Shown: piece after piece, positions 23,771 to 36,429 of the stretch | How positions within the stretch are numbered: position 1 is the stretch's first letter | Layout: each line of letters starts with the position of its first letter | Origin: Salminus brasiliensis | Taxonomy: Eukaryota > Chordata > Actinopteri > Characiformes > Bryconidae | Direction: 5' to 3' | DNA: 64,000 bases | NCBI RefSeq assembly: GCF_030463535.1 | Contig: NC_132894.1 | Span: 10,438,933-10,502,932, forward strand | The notes under the pieces: generated by a model | The model's input: the letters and a program-made list of their open reading frames with translations, nothing else | Database searches by the model: none | Told to the model about the DNA's origin: nothing | Made by a program: the position numbers and the translations under genes

Positions 23771-26700
23771 ATGGCTACCTCAAATCCGGTAAGACACATT
23801 TACATTTACATGTGATAGAATATTAATACAAAGAAAATGAATAGTGTTGTTAATGTAAGGATATTTCTTTGTTGAGTATTTTATTCAGAAGATGTTTCTT
23901 GTGCAGAATGTGGAGTTTGTGCGGACTGGCTATGGGAAGAATCATGTGAAGGTTATGTATGTACGACGAGAGGGGACACAACATTACATCATCGAGCTGA
24001 AGGCAAACGTCCAGCTGACACTCAACTCTCGCAGAGACTACCTGACTGGAGACAACTCGGACATCATCCCCACTGACACCATAAAGAACACTGTTCATGC
24101 TCTGGCCAAGCTAAAAGGAGTAGGTGCAAGATTAGCCTTAACCCATGCTCAAGCAAATGTACTGATCCTTCAGTGAAGCAGTTACTCAAGTAAAATACTT
24201 ACGTACTGAGTTACAGGTACACCTACACAATATGCCCAATTGTTTGTGGACACCCCTTCTAATGAATCCATTCAGCTACTTTAGGTTGCACTCTTTACTG
24301 ACACAGATGTGCAAATGTACACACACGGCTTGTAGAGAAGTATTGCCAATAGAATAGGACTTCCTTTAATAAACCTTTAAACCTATTGGCACCATGCCTA
24401 ATGCCAGTTGTGGACTAGAGGGGTATAAAGCCCCCCAGCATTGAGCTGTGCAGCAGTGGAATTGTGTTCTCTGAAATGATGGCTGGTGCTCCATCTAATA
24501 CTTTGGGGATGGGGAGTTGGAAATAAGGTGAGGTGGGGACCATCCAACATCCTGACCTCACTAAAATTTGTCGCTTGTCACTGAATGCAATCAAATCCTT
24601 ACAGCAATGCTCTAAAATCTAGTAGAGGAGCAGTATAAACTCTTTCTAATATCCTTCATTTTGAACAAAACAATGGTCAGGTGTCCCAATATTTTTGTCT
24701 GCACAATATATTTCTGGTTTAAGCTTTTTAAACCCCTTTGCATCTACAACCTTCTTTCTGAAGGCCTCAGAGTTCTCTATGAAGGCTTTCTACCAATTTG
24801 AGCAGGGAGGCATTTGAGGTCATTGCAGTGTGTTTTTTGGATAAAGTTATTATGGTCTTTCTTCCGCCAGGTTAGATCCATTGAGAGCTTTGCCCTGGAC
24901 ATATGCCATCATTTCCTGACCGCTTTTAAGCATGTCACACGAGCAAAAGTCGACATTGAGGAAGCCCCCTGGAAGAAACTGGAAAAGGTATTGCTGACAT
25001 TGCCAATCATAATACAAACATACCGTCACAAGTGGCTAAAAACTGCCTGACATTTGTGATGAACAGCATTATTCATTTCTGTTTCACAGAATGGAGTTGA
25101 ACACGCCCATGCATTCATCTTCTCTCCAGAAGCCTGGCGCTTCTGTGAGGTAGAACAATACCTAAATGGTGAGTGAAATCAAGGCCATAAGGCAATGTTG
25201 GATATTTAGAGAGACTGAATTTCCCAACAACAGTCTAAAAGAGTACAGAGTGGAACCAGTGCTTTTAATAATGTAAAGTCAATCATTTAGTCAATAAACA
25301 GTTTTAAGATCCAAGGTAATTAATAGAGCTGTAGGTGTAAGTTATTAGCTTTACAACTGATCAGCCAAAACATTAAAAACCACCTGCCTAATATTGTGCC
25401 ACCAAAACATCACAGCATGGACTCCACAAGACCTCTGAAGGTGTCCTGTGGTATCTGGCACCAAAATGTTAGCATCAGTCCATTCGGTCCTGTAAGCTGT
25501 GAGGTGGGGTTTCCATGGATCTCATCAATGAGCTTTGGGTGCCCATGTGCCCACTGGTGGTTCACCAGTTCTGCTTTCTTGCACCACTCATGGTGGGTAC
25601 TCCACAAGACCTGCCGTTTTGGAGATGCTTTGATTCATCTAGCATCCAACTTCGAGAACTTACTGTTTTCCTCTTGTAGAGCTCACCCCTAGAAAGATGC
25701 AACTGTAACATTATAATGTTTTTCACTTCAGCTGTCAGTGGTTTTAATGTTATGTCTGATCGGTGCAGAGACAGATAGATCAAAATGTGATATCCAGAGA
25801 TCCTCATACCTCAAAGGTGGTGTTAAATTTTGACACAGAAAACTTGACTGTAAAATGACTGTAAAGACTTACATGTTGTTTAAATGTTTAAATTGTTAAT
25901 AAGATTAATTGTTCTTGATCTAAAAACAAGTGCCTCTTGTATATAGTTCCATAAAGAACCATTTAGAAAGTGTTTTTTGTTAATGTAACAAGTAGAAGAA
26001 CCTTTTTGGTACTCTGTAAAACCTTGTTTGCTAGGTGTTTATACGAATTTTTATTATATCAGTACATTCTTGTTTTAAATACTCTCAGAGCCACCAGTGA
26101 TTCACAGTGGAATCAAAGACATGAAGGTTCTGAAGACCACGCAGTCGGGCTTTGAGGGCTTTCTGAGGGATCGCTTCACCACTCTGCAGGAGGTCAGAGA
26201 CAGGATCTTCTGTACCTCAGTCTACGCTAGGTGGCGCTACAACAGACACCAAGGCGTGCCTTTTGACGCTACATGGTAACAAAAATTCAAAACCGACACT
26301 ACATTCCAATAAAGAATCAGAAGGTATTAGATGTTCACGGTTGGTGCTGACATTTGCAGGAGAACTGTGAAGGACACCATCATCGAGAAGTTTGCTGGAC
26401 CATTCGACCGTGGGGAGTATTCACCCTCTGTTCAGAAGACCCTGTATGAAACACAAGTCCTTGTCCTGGACAGATTGCCAGAGGTCAGTCAGAGTGATGC
26501 CCTTGAATGTCGTTTCAGTCATCTTGTTCTATAAATCCGATCTGGCTACAACTGCAAAAATAATTGAGGACATTTATGCATCTGGTTTCACAGGTTGAGG
26601 AGATTGAAATAGTTATGCCAAACCAGCACTACTTTACAATTGACATGACAAAAATGGGAATCTCCAACAGAGATGAGGTTTGTTTCTGTAAAGCATATCT

Positions 26701-27554
26701 AGTTGAACATTTGCATTTGACTGCAATGTATAAAGTACCAGCAGCAGTACCAGGTAATCTTTTTACATTCTTGAAAACAGGTTCAGAAACGGTTCTTCGC
26801 TTGAATACATGGTTCTAGAAAACACTTTTATTTGGTATAGAAGCTTTATATAATGTGGGGGTTCTTTTGCTTAAAAGGTTATTCATGCTTCCACATTTCA
26901 TTTACAAACATGGGTCTTTAAGAACCATCCACTGAAAGATTCTTTAGGGAATTAAGGGTGGGAAAGTCCACAGATTTTACAATTTCCTTTTTGTATCTTT
27001 TTGTATTGATGTTAAATGGTGCATTGCAGATAAACCTACAGGTTTAGATTAAATTACAGTGGTGGTAAATAAACAATGATGACCTCTACAACACAAATGT
27101 AACCATTTTATTTGGTATCCAAACCCAACTATTTAACTTACACTGGTTCACAGTTTTTTTTATAGTTAATGGTGATGATTGTAAAATGGGGAAAAAATAG
27201 ATCAGAGGTATTGCATTCTTTGGATATCTGATTCCTATCACCACCACTGTGAACATTTTGACTCTATGGGCCAGTTTTGCAGACTGGGATTAAGTGTTGT
27301 CTTAAACTACCCTAAACTATGAATGGAGATTCGCCAGTAAAAGGGAAATAGTAGTGTAGGACTAGGCTTAATACCTTAATAATTGGGAAACTGGTCTTCT
27401 GACCTTTTCACATCAAACCACACTAATGCAACTGCACCTACTGAGATCTTTCCCTGTTGGTTCTGTTGGTCTTTTCCAGGTTCTTCTACCTCTTGATAAC
27501 CCAGCTGGCAACATTACAGGGACCGTGCGCAGGAAGCCACGGGCTAGACTGTGA
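23771..27554 (+). CDS. uox: Urate oxidase (uricase), 8 exons, intact
   Basis: Exons: 23771-23788, 23907-24119, 24871-24987, 25090-25168, 26089-26275, 26360-26483, 26594-26677, 27480-27554, 298 codons, the length I recall for zebrafish uricase. Reaction: urate + O2 + water to 5-hydroxyisourate + H2O2, in peroxisomes, the first committed step of urate breakdown toward allantoin. Seen here: [11 protein letters not shown] with the conserved lysine (residue 17), [14 protein letters not shown] (residues 51-64) with the catalytic Thr-Asp region, [32 protein letters not shown] with the substrate-contacting glutamine (about 230), MPNQHYF and [14 protein letters not shown]. The last three residues, A-R-L, fit a peroxisomal PTS1 signal (mammals have SRL). 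Exon 2 could also start at 23889, adding six in-frame codons; 23907 fits the known length better. No frame breaks were seen. Confidence 0.96.
24221..24712 (+). mobile_element. MITE-1 family copy, near complete
   Basis: In UOX intron 2. Runs from 'acacaatatgcccaattgtt' and 'tgtggacaccccttctaatg' to 'gtgtcccaatatttttgtct', an imperfect inverted pair at the two ends. The inside contains 'ggggtataaagccccccagc' and 'gatggggagttggaaataag'. It is about 490 bp with no coding capacity. Confidence 0.8.
25358..25772. mobile_element. MITE-2 family copy, best-preserved termini
   Basis: In UOX intron 4. The left terminus 'actgatcagccaaaacatta' with 'aaaaccacctgcctaatatt' and the right terminus 'gtggttttaatgttatgtct' with 'gatcggt' form an imperfect inverted repeat of about 27 bp. 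It is about 415 bp and non-coding. Confidence 0.8.
26785..26960. mobile_element. MITE-like hairpin repeat in UOX intron 7
   Basis: Contains 'gaaacggttcttcgcttgaa', 'tggttctagaaaacactttt', 'ggggttcttttgcttaaaag' and 'gggtctttaagaaccatcca'. These GGTTCTT/AAGAACC motifs are shared with the repeats at 16600, 18660 and 25936. It is non-coding with unclear boundaries. Confidence 0.4.
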
Positions 27555-27595
27555 AACTGGCCAGAAAATCTATCTCAGGAAATCTATAAGGAGTC

Positions 27596-27601
27596 AATAA
27601 A
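27596..27601 (+). terminator. UOX polyadenylation signal AATAAA
   Basis: AATAAA lies 42 bases after the uricase stop codon, followed by further AATAAA-like copies in the same A-rich run. This implies a very short 3' UTR. Cleavage site not determined. Confidence 0.6.
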
Positions 27602-28776
27602 ATAAAAATAAACATGAATTCATACAAAAAAACACCTCATGGTCCAGTTTTTTAGTTTGTCCTAATAGAAATGCCTGGACTACATCACCAGACAATGCTG
27701 TGAAGGACTGAGTGATGTTGGATTGAGTCTTTCTTAAAGGAGAGTTCCACCATTCTTTTAAAAAGTCTGTAGAATTTAATCACAGAGGCATAAATATTCA
27801 GATTTATTGGGTTTCATGTAAAATTAAACCTTGTACAGAAGCCTAAAATTTGGACTCTGAGTTTGTCTAGAGTGCCTCACTCCCTTTAAAATTGGGTAAC
27901 ATTTTTTTGTAATGGCAATTCTAATTACTGCTATGTATTTGTAATCTTTTTTTTTTGACAGTTGAAACCATTATTTTTGTGATTTCATGATATTTTCCGG
28001 GTATTCTAAGAAAACTAAACAAAATAACTAAAATATTACATGGTACATGTTTAGCCAATAGCTAAATAGCTGTGTTGCAGTAATAAGGTAACATTGCAAA
28101 TTTCTGTATTTTATAAAATAAAATAAAAAAGCTTTAAAATAATTAGTTTGACAATGTATGGATTATTTTAAAAAGATTCGTAAAATGTTATATATACATT
28201 TATCTTTAACTTTGTGTTGAAGTGTTGATTTATGGAGAATTTAGACACTTAAGTTGTAAATCCTTCAGATTTATCTTGAATTATTAATCCAAACATCGCT
28301 GTTTATGTATGTTAAAAAATCAAACAAACAAAACAAAAAAAACACACACAACTAACTTTGCTGGCATGCTAACAACTTAACTACGCAGAATATATATAAA
28401 AAAAATGGTGGAATCCTTTGTAAGGCCAGCGCACATTCAATATATGTAAATTCTGAATAAACAAACAAACACCAACGTTGTTCCTTCATGAGTGCTAAAC
28501 ACCACTGTTCCAAAAGTGTCCAGATAAGAAATACACTGTTGAATCAAATGAACCAGAGTGAGTGAAAGAGAAACTCTGTGGATCCAACAATTATGTAACC
28601 CTGATGACTGGGTGATTAGATAGCTGGTACTTCATTGATCCTGAAGGAAATTGTTGTGTTCACTGAACTTTAGAAGAGCTCTGATCATTTAATGTACCTT
28701 ACACAGAAAGCCTGTGACACGAACTAGATCAACAGACAAGCGTTTATTAATTATTAAGGGATCGCAAGCCTAATAT

Positions 28777-29517
28777 ATTATATGCCCAATGTTTGTGGAC
28801 ACCCCTTTTAATGAATGCATTCAGCTCCTTTAAGTTGCACCCACTGCTGACATAGTTTAGAAATATTGCCAATAGAATAGGACTCTCTGGAGCAAATAAA
28901 CAAACAATCATTGACACCATGTCTAATGACAAAAAGCCCCCCAGCATTGAGCTGTGGAGCACTGGAACTCTGTTCTTCGGAATGATGATGATGCTCCATC
29001 CAGTACTTTTTGGGATGAGTTGGAGAATTGGGGATGACAGCAGTGTATGTGGTTGGTGTGGCGCAACAGATAACACCACCACCTGCCATTGAGTTACAAC
29101 AACACCATGTGGGAGACCAGGGTTTGATTCCCGGTCTGGGTGACTATGCTGCGCTACACCAATAAGAGTCCTTGGGCAAGACTCCTAACATTACATTGGC
29201 CCACCTCTGTAATACCAGTAACCTTGTAAGTCGCTCTGGATAAGAGCGTCTGCTAAATGCCATAAATGTAAATGTAAATGTAAATGGGATGAGGTAGGGT
29301 GGTGAGCATTCAACATTCTGACCTCTCGAAGGCTCTTGTCGCTAAATGTAATCGAATGCTCAAAATGATGACTCAAAATCTAGTAGAAAGCCTTGAATTC
29401 TGGACAGTAGAGACAGTTACTCCAACAAAAGTAGGATAAACTATTTAAATACCCTAGATTTCTGAAAAAACAACAAATAAGCAAGTGTCCCAATAATTGT
29501 GTCTATATAGTGTATCT
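28777..29517 (+). mobile_element. MITE-1 family copy carrying a nested SINE
   Basis: Starts 'atgcccaatgtttgtggaca' and ends 'gtgtcccaataattgtgtct' with 'atatagtgta'. The left half (to about 29049) and the right half (from about 29287) match the 24221 copy; the middle is a SINE insertion. The order of events is therefore MITE first, SINE second. Confidence 0.8.
29050..29286 (+). mobile_element. tRNA-derived SINE with L2-like tail
   Basis: The head resembles a tRNA-derived pol III promoter: an A-box-like 'gtggcgcaacagataacac' and a B-box-like 'gggtttgattcccggtctg'. The tail 'cttgtaagtcgctctggata' and 'agagcgtctgctaaatgcc' is the common fish L2-type 3' end, followed by (aaatgt)n. It is inserted within the MITE-1 copy 28777-29517. 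Confidence 0.8.
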
Positions 29518-29582
29518 AACAAGAGCACAATCCTAATTTGCAGTTGAATCGGCACATGTTTTTTAGTTGAATTCAAGCACAA

Positions 29583-29588
29583 TTTATT
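29583..29588 (-). terminator. Candidate SAMD13 polyadenylation signal
   Basis: tttatt on the plus strand is AATAAA on the minus strand, about 1.1 kb beyond the SAMD13 stop. It would define a 1.1-kb 3' UTR. Other weaker sites could be used, so this is a guess from position. Confidence 0.3.
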
Positions 29589-30688
29589 GCAAACCTCTGA
29601 CATACATCATCTCAATCCTCTATTGCAAGACAGACTTTGAAAGGAAAAGGGTTGTGGAAAAGATGCTTTGTTGAAATTAATCAAACCCCCCCCCCCACAC
29701 ACACACACACACCCGCCCCAAACTTTAAGCACCAGCAATGGTACTGACATAGAACTGCCATTTTCAGCCCACTGTCAATAAGTGGTATTAACCAAGTCAA
29801 ATGTACAAATTTGTTTGTTTAAAACAGAAACCTGAAAATGAACATGAAACCATTGAACGATTAGGTACAGTATGTAATAATAAAGCTAGCTGCACCAAAA
29901 GCAAACACAAAAACCGAGCCTGGTTTTGTTTCAGATTTCCAGACTCTAGCTACCTGTTAAACTGCTTCATTGGAGTCATTTAGTATGTTTAGTATGTTTA
30001 AATAAAACCTCAAATAAAAGCACACACACAGCTGTAGGATGGGTACAGTTTTCCAAGCCAAACCGCTCAATCAATTACGCTGTAACTTAAATCACCAACT
30101 ATTCATGACTTAAATAGCTTAAAGGAGAAAATGGAAACAAGCAACAACAAAAACAAATAAATTACCAGCCGCTCCCCTTTAGTAACTTTGTCCTTATATG
30201 TACAGCCCAATGACGCGGAGTTCATTTCCCACTGAACCTTATGAAGGAGTAATGCAAGTCTTACCAAGCAACATCTTACACAATAGTGTTTAAAATCTTA
30301 GTGCCAGATAAACATTCACTAGGAATCTTTTTTTTGTTTGTTTGTTTTTTTACATTTACAATTAAAATCTTTAAAAATAGCAAAACAAATAAGGAATATT
30401 TTAACATATGTACAAGTTCACAAAGGGTGTAATATCTCTCTTAAACAAATTTTCAAAACATAACACCGTTCAGATTCATTAAAGCAATCAATGTGACAAA
30501 CGCAACATGTACCTGTACAACAAACTCAGACTGAGAAAGACAAATTCACATTAAAGTTGTTTCTTTGCCTGCCTGTCCACAAAGATGCATTCAAAATGCA
30601 GACGAGGACGTTGGCATGTTTCAGTCTGCAGTTACCCTGCTGCTCCATGGCATGATTGTCTTCCGAGGGGGCTGGCCTGTCCCGGGTG

Positions 30689-33507
30689 CTATGAGGCATT
30701 GCTTTTCAAGTGTTGGGTCTGAAGGGGCTTCACATGGTATTCGTAAATCTTCAGTGCAGGACCCAGTTTTATTGAGAGTCCGGTCAGAACGTCATTACGA
30801 GTCATTAATAAAAGAGATTTGCCATCGATTTCCTGCACACAGAAATAATGATGGTTGAGATTAAGGGTGAAATGCAGGTTACATGATTCACTAGCAGTAG
30901 CTGTCCAACAGGAGAGGACTCGTCCAACCCCAAAGCTAACGATTACAAAGAGCTTGGAAATGGTGCAGGTCCGTCATGTAACCATTCAGACCAAAGCGAT
31001 GCAAATACGCTCGCTGTCAAAAAAATTACACAGCCAGATAGAAATGTCGCATTTCAGCATGCAGTTATGTCTCAGGCAGATATGTAAATGAATACACGTG
31101 TGGTCTGATTGGACACTGGGTCTAGCCACAAGAGGGTCTAAAATTATTCCTCCACTGCTCTATAGAAAGAGGCTCTCAGAGGCTACTTTTAGGTAGTGTA
31201 CCTCTTAGACATGCCACAACAACATGCTAAAGACATTTTGTCCAGTTGACAGACTTTGAGAGAGGGTGCATCATTGGACTGAGAGATGCAGAAATTGCTC
31301 ATCATCTAATCCATTGTGACCAAGATTACAGTCACCTTCATTTGCTGTGGTGTCGTGAACGAGAAACCTGGACTGCTACGGTCTTTAGCGACGAATCCAG
31401 GTTCTGTTTGGAATCCGTAGATGGTCTGGTTTCTACTATGGGGGCTGTAATCCTGCCTTTGCTGGATTGGAGCAACTGCTGGTGTGATAATCTGTGGAGC
31501 CATTTCATATGTCAGTTGGTCACTCCTAGTAGTGATACGAGGGACACCAACAGCTCAGCCATATGTGCAGGACATCCTGCGGCCACAACTGGAATTTTTC
31601 AGCAGGATATTGCTCTCCCACACACAGCAAGGCTTTCCCAGGAATGTCTCTGCCAGATTGCAACTCTTCCTTGACCGCCCGCAGATTTATCGCTAATCGA
31701 GCGTTTATGGGACCAGCTGGGGTGCCAGCTTCGACAAACTAGGAGTGTGCGGGATCTACAGACCCAGCTGCAACATCTTGCCACAGGATGCCATATGGAA
31801 CCTGTATACCTCCTAGCCCAAAAATATCATCTTGTATCCAGAATAAAGGCTGCCCAACAAGGTACTGGAGCCTCCTTTCAACTGTACAGTTTTCCCCAAT
31901 AAACTTAAATCCTACGCTCTAATGTTGAAAACACTTACATATCATTATTACATTCACATAAGTTTTATTCAACTTTTTGGTGCGTTATTTCTTTTGTCAG
32001 TGAGTATAAATACATATAAAAAGTTTGATGGCAACATCTCTGTGTTCTACGTGTTGTAAATCGTACGCAAATGTACTTCACCATGTAAATATAAAGGCAA
32101 TTACATCATTGCATTTCATTAATTACAGCAGAACAAAAATAATACTTGGCTAAGGATGCTTTAAAGGCTGAAACAGTGTTTAAAGAAATACATTTCATTA
32201 TTAAATAATTGTTACTACCTGATCTTGGAAAGCATTGGCCTGCTCCTCAAATCCAGTCGCTTTAAAATAATTCACAACGTCTGCTACTGCCCAGTGGGCC
32301 GGGTCTGGGAGCTGCCCGTTCTCCACCGAACTGTGAAAGAAAGGAGACACTATTCATCCACAGAAACATGACAACAATAAAGGGTAGTCAATACTGTATC
32401 AAATCTGTAATTACTGTGTGAATGCCTTATCATAATACTGTGAGTATGAATCCGATGTCAGACATTAGCCAGTTTGTTAACACTAATGAAACCATGAGAT
32501 GTCCTTCAAAACATTAAAGAATCCTAGGAATTTTGCATTAAAACACTTGTCTTTCTCCATTATTAATGAAAGGCCTCGTTGCAGTTTTTTTGCATTTACT
32601 TGTTTTAAAAGAAAAGTAATCTAACAAAGGTACAAAAAATAGATATCTTTCTTTATTTTGTTAGTCAGAAAATCATATAGATAAATAAATAAATAAAATC
32701 AAGCAATCACTCAATCAAATCAGTCAGTTCATTTTTGATGAAATGTGAAATGACTTTCAAAGATTTCACATTTATTGGAAAAAGTTAGCTAAATTAATAC
32801 GCTTCTAACAGTTAATTAAAATCTTAAAAAAAAAAGTTTTTAAATATGTGGCAAATTTAATAAATAAATAAATATAAATGGGTGTATCCATCGGGTTATG
32901 CTTTAATGAGACAGTTCAAATGTACATAACCTTCATGTGCCAACTAATCATTGCTGATTCACAAAGAAACTTGAATTTGAATGATTTTATTTAGGTAAAT
33001 TATTTTAATCAGGTAATGGAAAAGTTCCCTTACGTTAGTTACTGGCATTAGAAACGATAGCACTTCATAACCCCTTCCTTAGTAAACACAACCTGACAAT
33101 GTTTCCAAACTGCTTTTGATGCCATCCTTTGAGAAAATGGCTGTGTAGGAATGGGTGTGTGTTTTTAAATTTTCGATCGTGCAATTTACTGTAAATGAGC
33201 TGTTTGTATTGTTGTGTAACGTACGGCAAAAATACAATAAATACAACATTCTGAATATGATAAAAAAACACTTTCTCCTGTGGCTCCTAGCTGGTGGTTT
33301 CAACTTTCAACCTCTAATTCAAACTGCCTGACACAGACGTTACATACAGTACATGCAGCAAAACATGCCGACAATCAGACGCAGGGACAAAGAAAATGCA
33401 AAAGAGCGAAAGGAAGGAGATTCTCAACAAGGCGATTTAGCTGAAACGAGAGACACAAAACTTACATACCTTTTGGTGTCCATCGAACCATTTGCCTTGG
33501 TTTCCAT
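30689..33507 (-). CDS. samd13: Sterile alpha motif domain-containing protein 13, 3 coding exons
   Basis: Coding exons: 33507-33470, 32330-32219, 30832-30689, 97 codons; the human protein is slightly longer (102-122 depending on isoform). The last two exons encode one SAM domain, about residues 24-85: [22 protein letters not shown], then [19 protein letters not shown] and [22 protein letters not shown] domains mediate protein-protein association; no specific partner is known to me for SAMD13. The start ATG (33505-33507) has a good context (GTCATGG) and follows a splice acceptor (TTTTTCCAG|CTGTC), so at least one 5' non-coding exon lies upstream; candidates are at 36430-36476 and 37672-37750. 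An intron contains a Tc1/mariner relic. Confidence 0.93.
31180..31990 (+). pseudogene. Tc1/mariner transposase relic in SAMD13 intron
   Basis: A 142-codon frame from 31246 begins [20 protein letters not shown], like the helix-turn-helix region of Tc1-type transposases, then jumps to [19 protein letters not shown], the DDE-domain block around the second catalytic Asp. It later gives [12 protein letters not shown], another transposase landmark. Frame changes and missing pieces mark it as dead. The C-terminal 'DLSPIEHLWDQLG' region is visible in another frame near 31690-31730. Termini were not resolved; 'cttttgtcagtgagta' at about 31995 may be one. Confidence 0.65.
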
Positions 33508-36429
33508 GACAGCTGGAAAAACACAAACAGCTCTTTAAGAAGCTGCCAGGACTCAAAATTAACAGTGTCCCTTTGTCCCTGGCCCAGGATCTGTGACATA
33601 TGCCGCTCTCTTCACTCAACTACCAACGGCCAGAATTAATCCTCAATGCATTCATGAATTTTGAATCATAAAAATAATAACGACATCCAAGGATCAAAAG
33701 CCACCTCCGTTTTGGCTGAACTGCTCAGCAATATTTCAAAACTACCTCCAAAGGAGAAAACAAGTGCGCACAGAATCCGGCTATAAAAACAAAACTGCCC
33801 AAACCTCTTACAGGAAGGAACCTTATCAGCAGCAGATACGTCTCTGGCCTTGGTAGTCTACTCAAAATCTTGCCTCGATTAAACACATATCCACAGTTTT
33901 ACACACTGACAGCTTGTTGCTTAGCAACATGTTTGATCAGCAGTTGTTGTATAGATATAACTGAAGTAGAAATAGAAAGGTGCTCCAGTTTGAGCCACAT
34001 GCACTTTTTTATGCACTCTCAAAATGATACACACACACACTGTGTTTATTTTAAGTTTATTATTTTAACACATTTTTCAGGTCACAAGAACACGTATCTC
34101 AGACTGCATGAAGAGAGCATGCTGCTTACGTGTTATATCTTTACACACAACCCAAGTTTACAAAAGATCACTCTAGAGTGATTAATGAATATACTCAATA
34201 TATAATTTGTTTAATTATTGATTAATTAATATCTAAGATTAGATATTGATTTGTCTATTCAATACAAAGATTCGATCCGTTCATAGTTTTACTTCCCATA
34301 TGGGAACATATTTTGGAGCGTTTAAAAATCTGCATTTGATAAAACATTTTAATTTATTACTTCAGGTTGCTTAATGGATTTGGGGAATATTGAGACAATA
34401 AACTTAACTAAAGTTAAACTTAACTAACTAAAGAAAACCTGTAGGCTTGACAGAAATCTGCTTCTACAGGTTTATTAAGCGACTGTATTTATATATTTGC
34501 CTTAAATATTAAAATACCTAGTAAATGTAAATGAATAAATAGCGAGTCTCATTTTCCTGCACAACAAACAACTAATAGGACTAAACCGAAAGACTGGACT
34601 GGCCTATACAAATCACAAGGCAGACGAATGGTCCTGCTTTTGTGTTATGACGGCTCAGCAGAGACGTACAGAACATATTGAATTAGCCTGTAAGTAAACC
34701 TACTGCCTGCCTTAGACCTGCCCAGATAACTGAAAAATGGTAGATTATGGCAACTTATCCGTTACAAGTGGTTTGGCATGTTGGATGTTGTTGAATGAGG
34801 AGTGAATTCTTGTACACAGAGCCTCCTTTAAAAGTTCAAAATGCCGCCCTTCTTTAGATCTTTTCTGAAATATTGTTTTTGCTACATTTTACCACCCTCT
34901 CCACCTCAGCTCGCCTCAACAGTAAACCGCCCGTGCATGTGGTCATGTACATTTTCTTTTATCAAGCACGTCAGATATTTAGCCCTGGAATATTAACATT
35001 TATGTATAATTCCCAATATTTATAATCCTTCATTAGAATGTAATCCTTGTGCATTCGCCTTTGTCTGTTTTCCAAAAAAAACAGCTCAACTGACAGGTCT
35101 CCGAATGGTGATTTGACTCATCTACTTTCCGGGGGCAGTTTTAATAATAAATATATTATTATTATTTGATGATGAAGATATATTCTTATATATTATGTGA
35201 TATCATTATATAGGAATATCCCAATCCAGTAGGCTGAGATTGGGGCTGATCCAGGCCAATCCAGACATATTTTCATGGATCACAAACATCAACTAGTTTA
35301 AGCCTGATCCAGTTACAACTGATCCAGTAAATAAAAACATCTGCAGTGTGGAACTATTTTACAGTGGAACATTAAAAGTTATAGTTACTTTGACCATTTG
35401 AGCTCCAGACGTTTGCCTACTGTCTGCTGTTTTTGTACATGCCACCAAACCAGAAGGAGAAAAACACTTCTAACAATAAACCTCTTTCCTGAAATATGAC
35501 GGGTTAGAAACTGAGAACTGAACACTCTAATCAGACCACTGATTTGTTTTTTCATGGATTTGGTTACTGCAAGCTCAAAACCATGAAAATGAGTCTAACA
35601 ATTGCATGTTACAGAAAATGAAAACAAAGCTCAAGTTTTCACTGCAGCGTTTTAAAGTAACTGGCAGCTGAACTATCAAGGCAGTCAGTCATACTGTAGT
35701 AGTGTAATATAAGATATTAAACAAAAGTATAAAAGGGTCATTTAAAATCGTATGCAACAACATGACATAAAAGGAAAAAAAAAAAACGTTTCAGTACAAT
35801 TTTGAATTTGTCTTAAAGTTTACGTAACTAATTGGTTGTTGTACTGACTCTTGCATGGTTAATGAGCAGCCCAATGAATTCATTACATTGCAGTGGTACT
35901 GAACAGCCTCAGTAAGGAGAACTACCCATTTCATCCTCATATAAAGAAAATGATGCAGGTAGTAACAGCAATTACATGCTAACAACTAGTCAGAAAAGCT
36001 GAATGACTACCTGTTTGTCACTGATGAATGCACTGTTTCATTTGATGTCCTCAGCTCAAGCCTCATGGTATGCTCTCCTCATCAGGAACATTGTTTTCGG
36101 CGTGTTCACCGCGGTCAGGAGTCTCCAAGGTCCGTCTCTGTGAGAAGATAACCCTAAAGTTACAGTAGCAGTCCTGCCAATGGTTGGTCTATGACATCCA
36201 AATGACCTTCATCCAATGAGCCTTGTCAAATCTGATTGAGTGATGAATGTTTTAAAAAAACAACAACAAAAAAACAACAACAGGAAAAAAAACGCAACTC
36301 TGCTGTAAATGATTGATTGTTTTGGGACGAGGCTCTTAAATGAGACTTGTCTGTGTAATTTACTGCTGAGATGTGAAAAGTCATTCAGAGAGGTCTGATG
36401 TGGGAAAGGTGTACTGCGTAGAAACTTAC
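33508..36429. other. SAMD13 5' intron region
   Basis: AT-rich non-coding DNA that would be intron if the 5' exons at 36430 and 37672 belong to SAMD13. It includes a degraded hAT-like stretch near 35218-35330 ('ggaatatcccaatcc', 'gatccagttacaactgatcc'). An exon-like segment ending with a stop lies at about 36065-36137 (see findings). Confidence 0.4.

Larger units (their letters stand above)
27610..29582. other. Intergenic UOX / SAMD13, repeat-rich
   Basis: Convergent gene ends meet here. It contains AT-rich DNA with A-runs (28080-28460) and the MITE-1 copy with its inserted SINE. I found no gene. SAMD13 transcripts may end near the minus-strand AATAAA at 29583. Confidence 0.45.

Noticed and set aside
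29064-29140. Possible functional tRNA gene
   Set aside because: A-box and B-box-like motifs are present but the arms do not pair and an L2-type tail follows; it is a SINE head.
31246-31674. A real 142-codon gene
   Set aside because: It is a chimera of transposase pieces in one frame by chance deletions; no ends or regulation.
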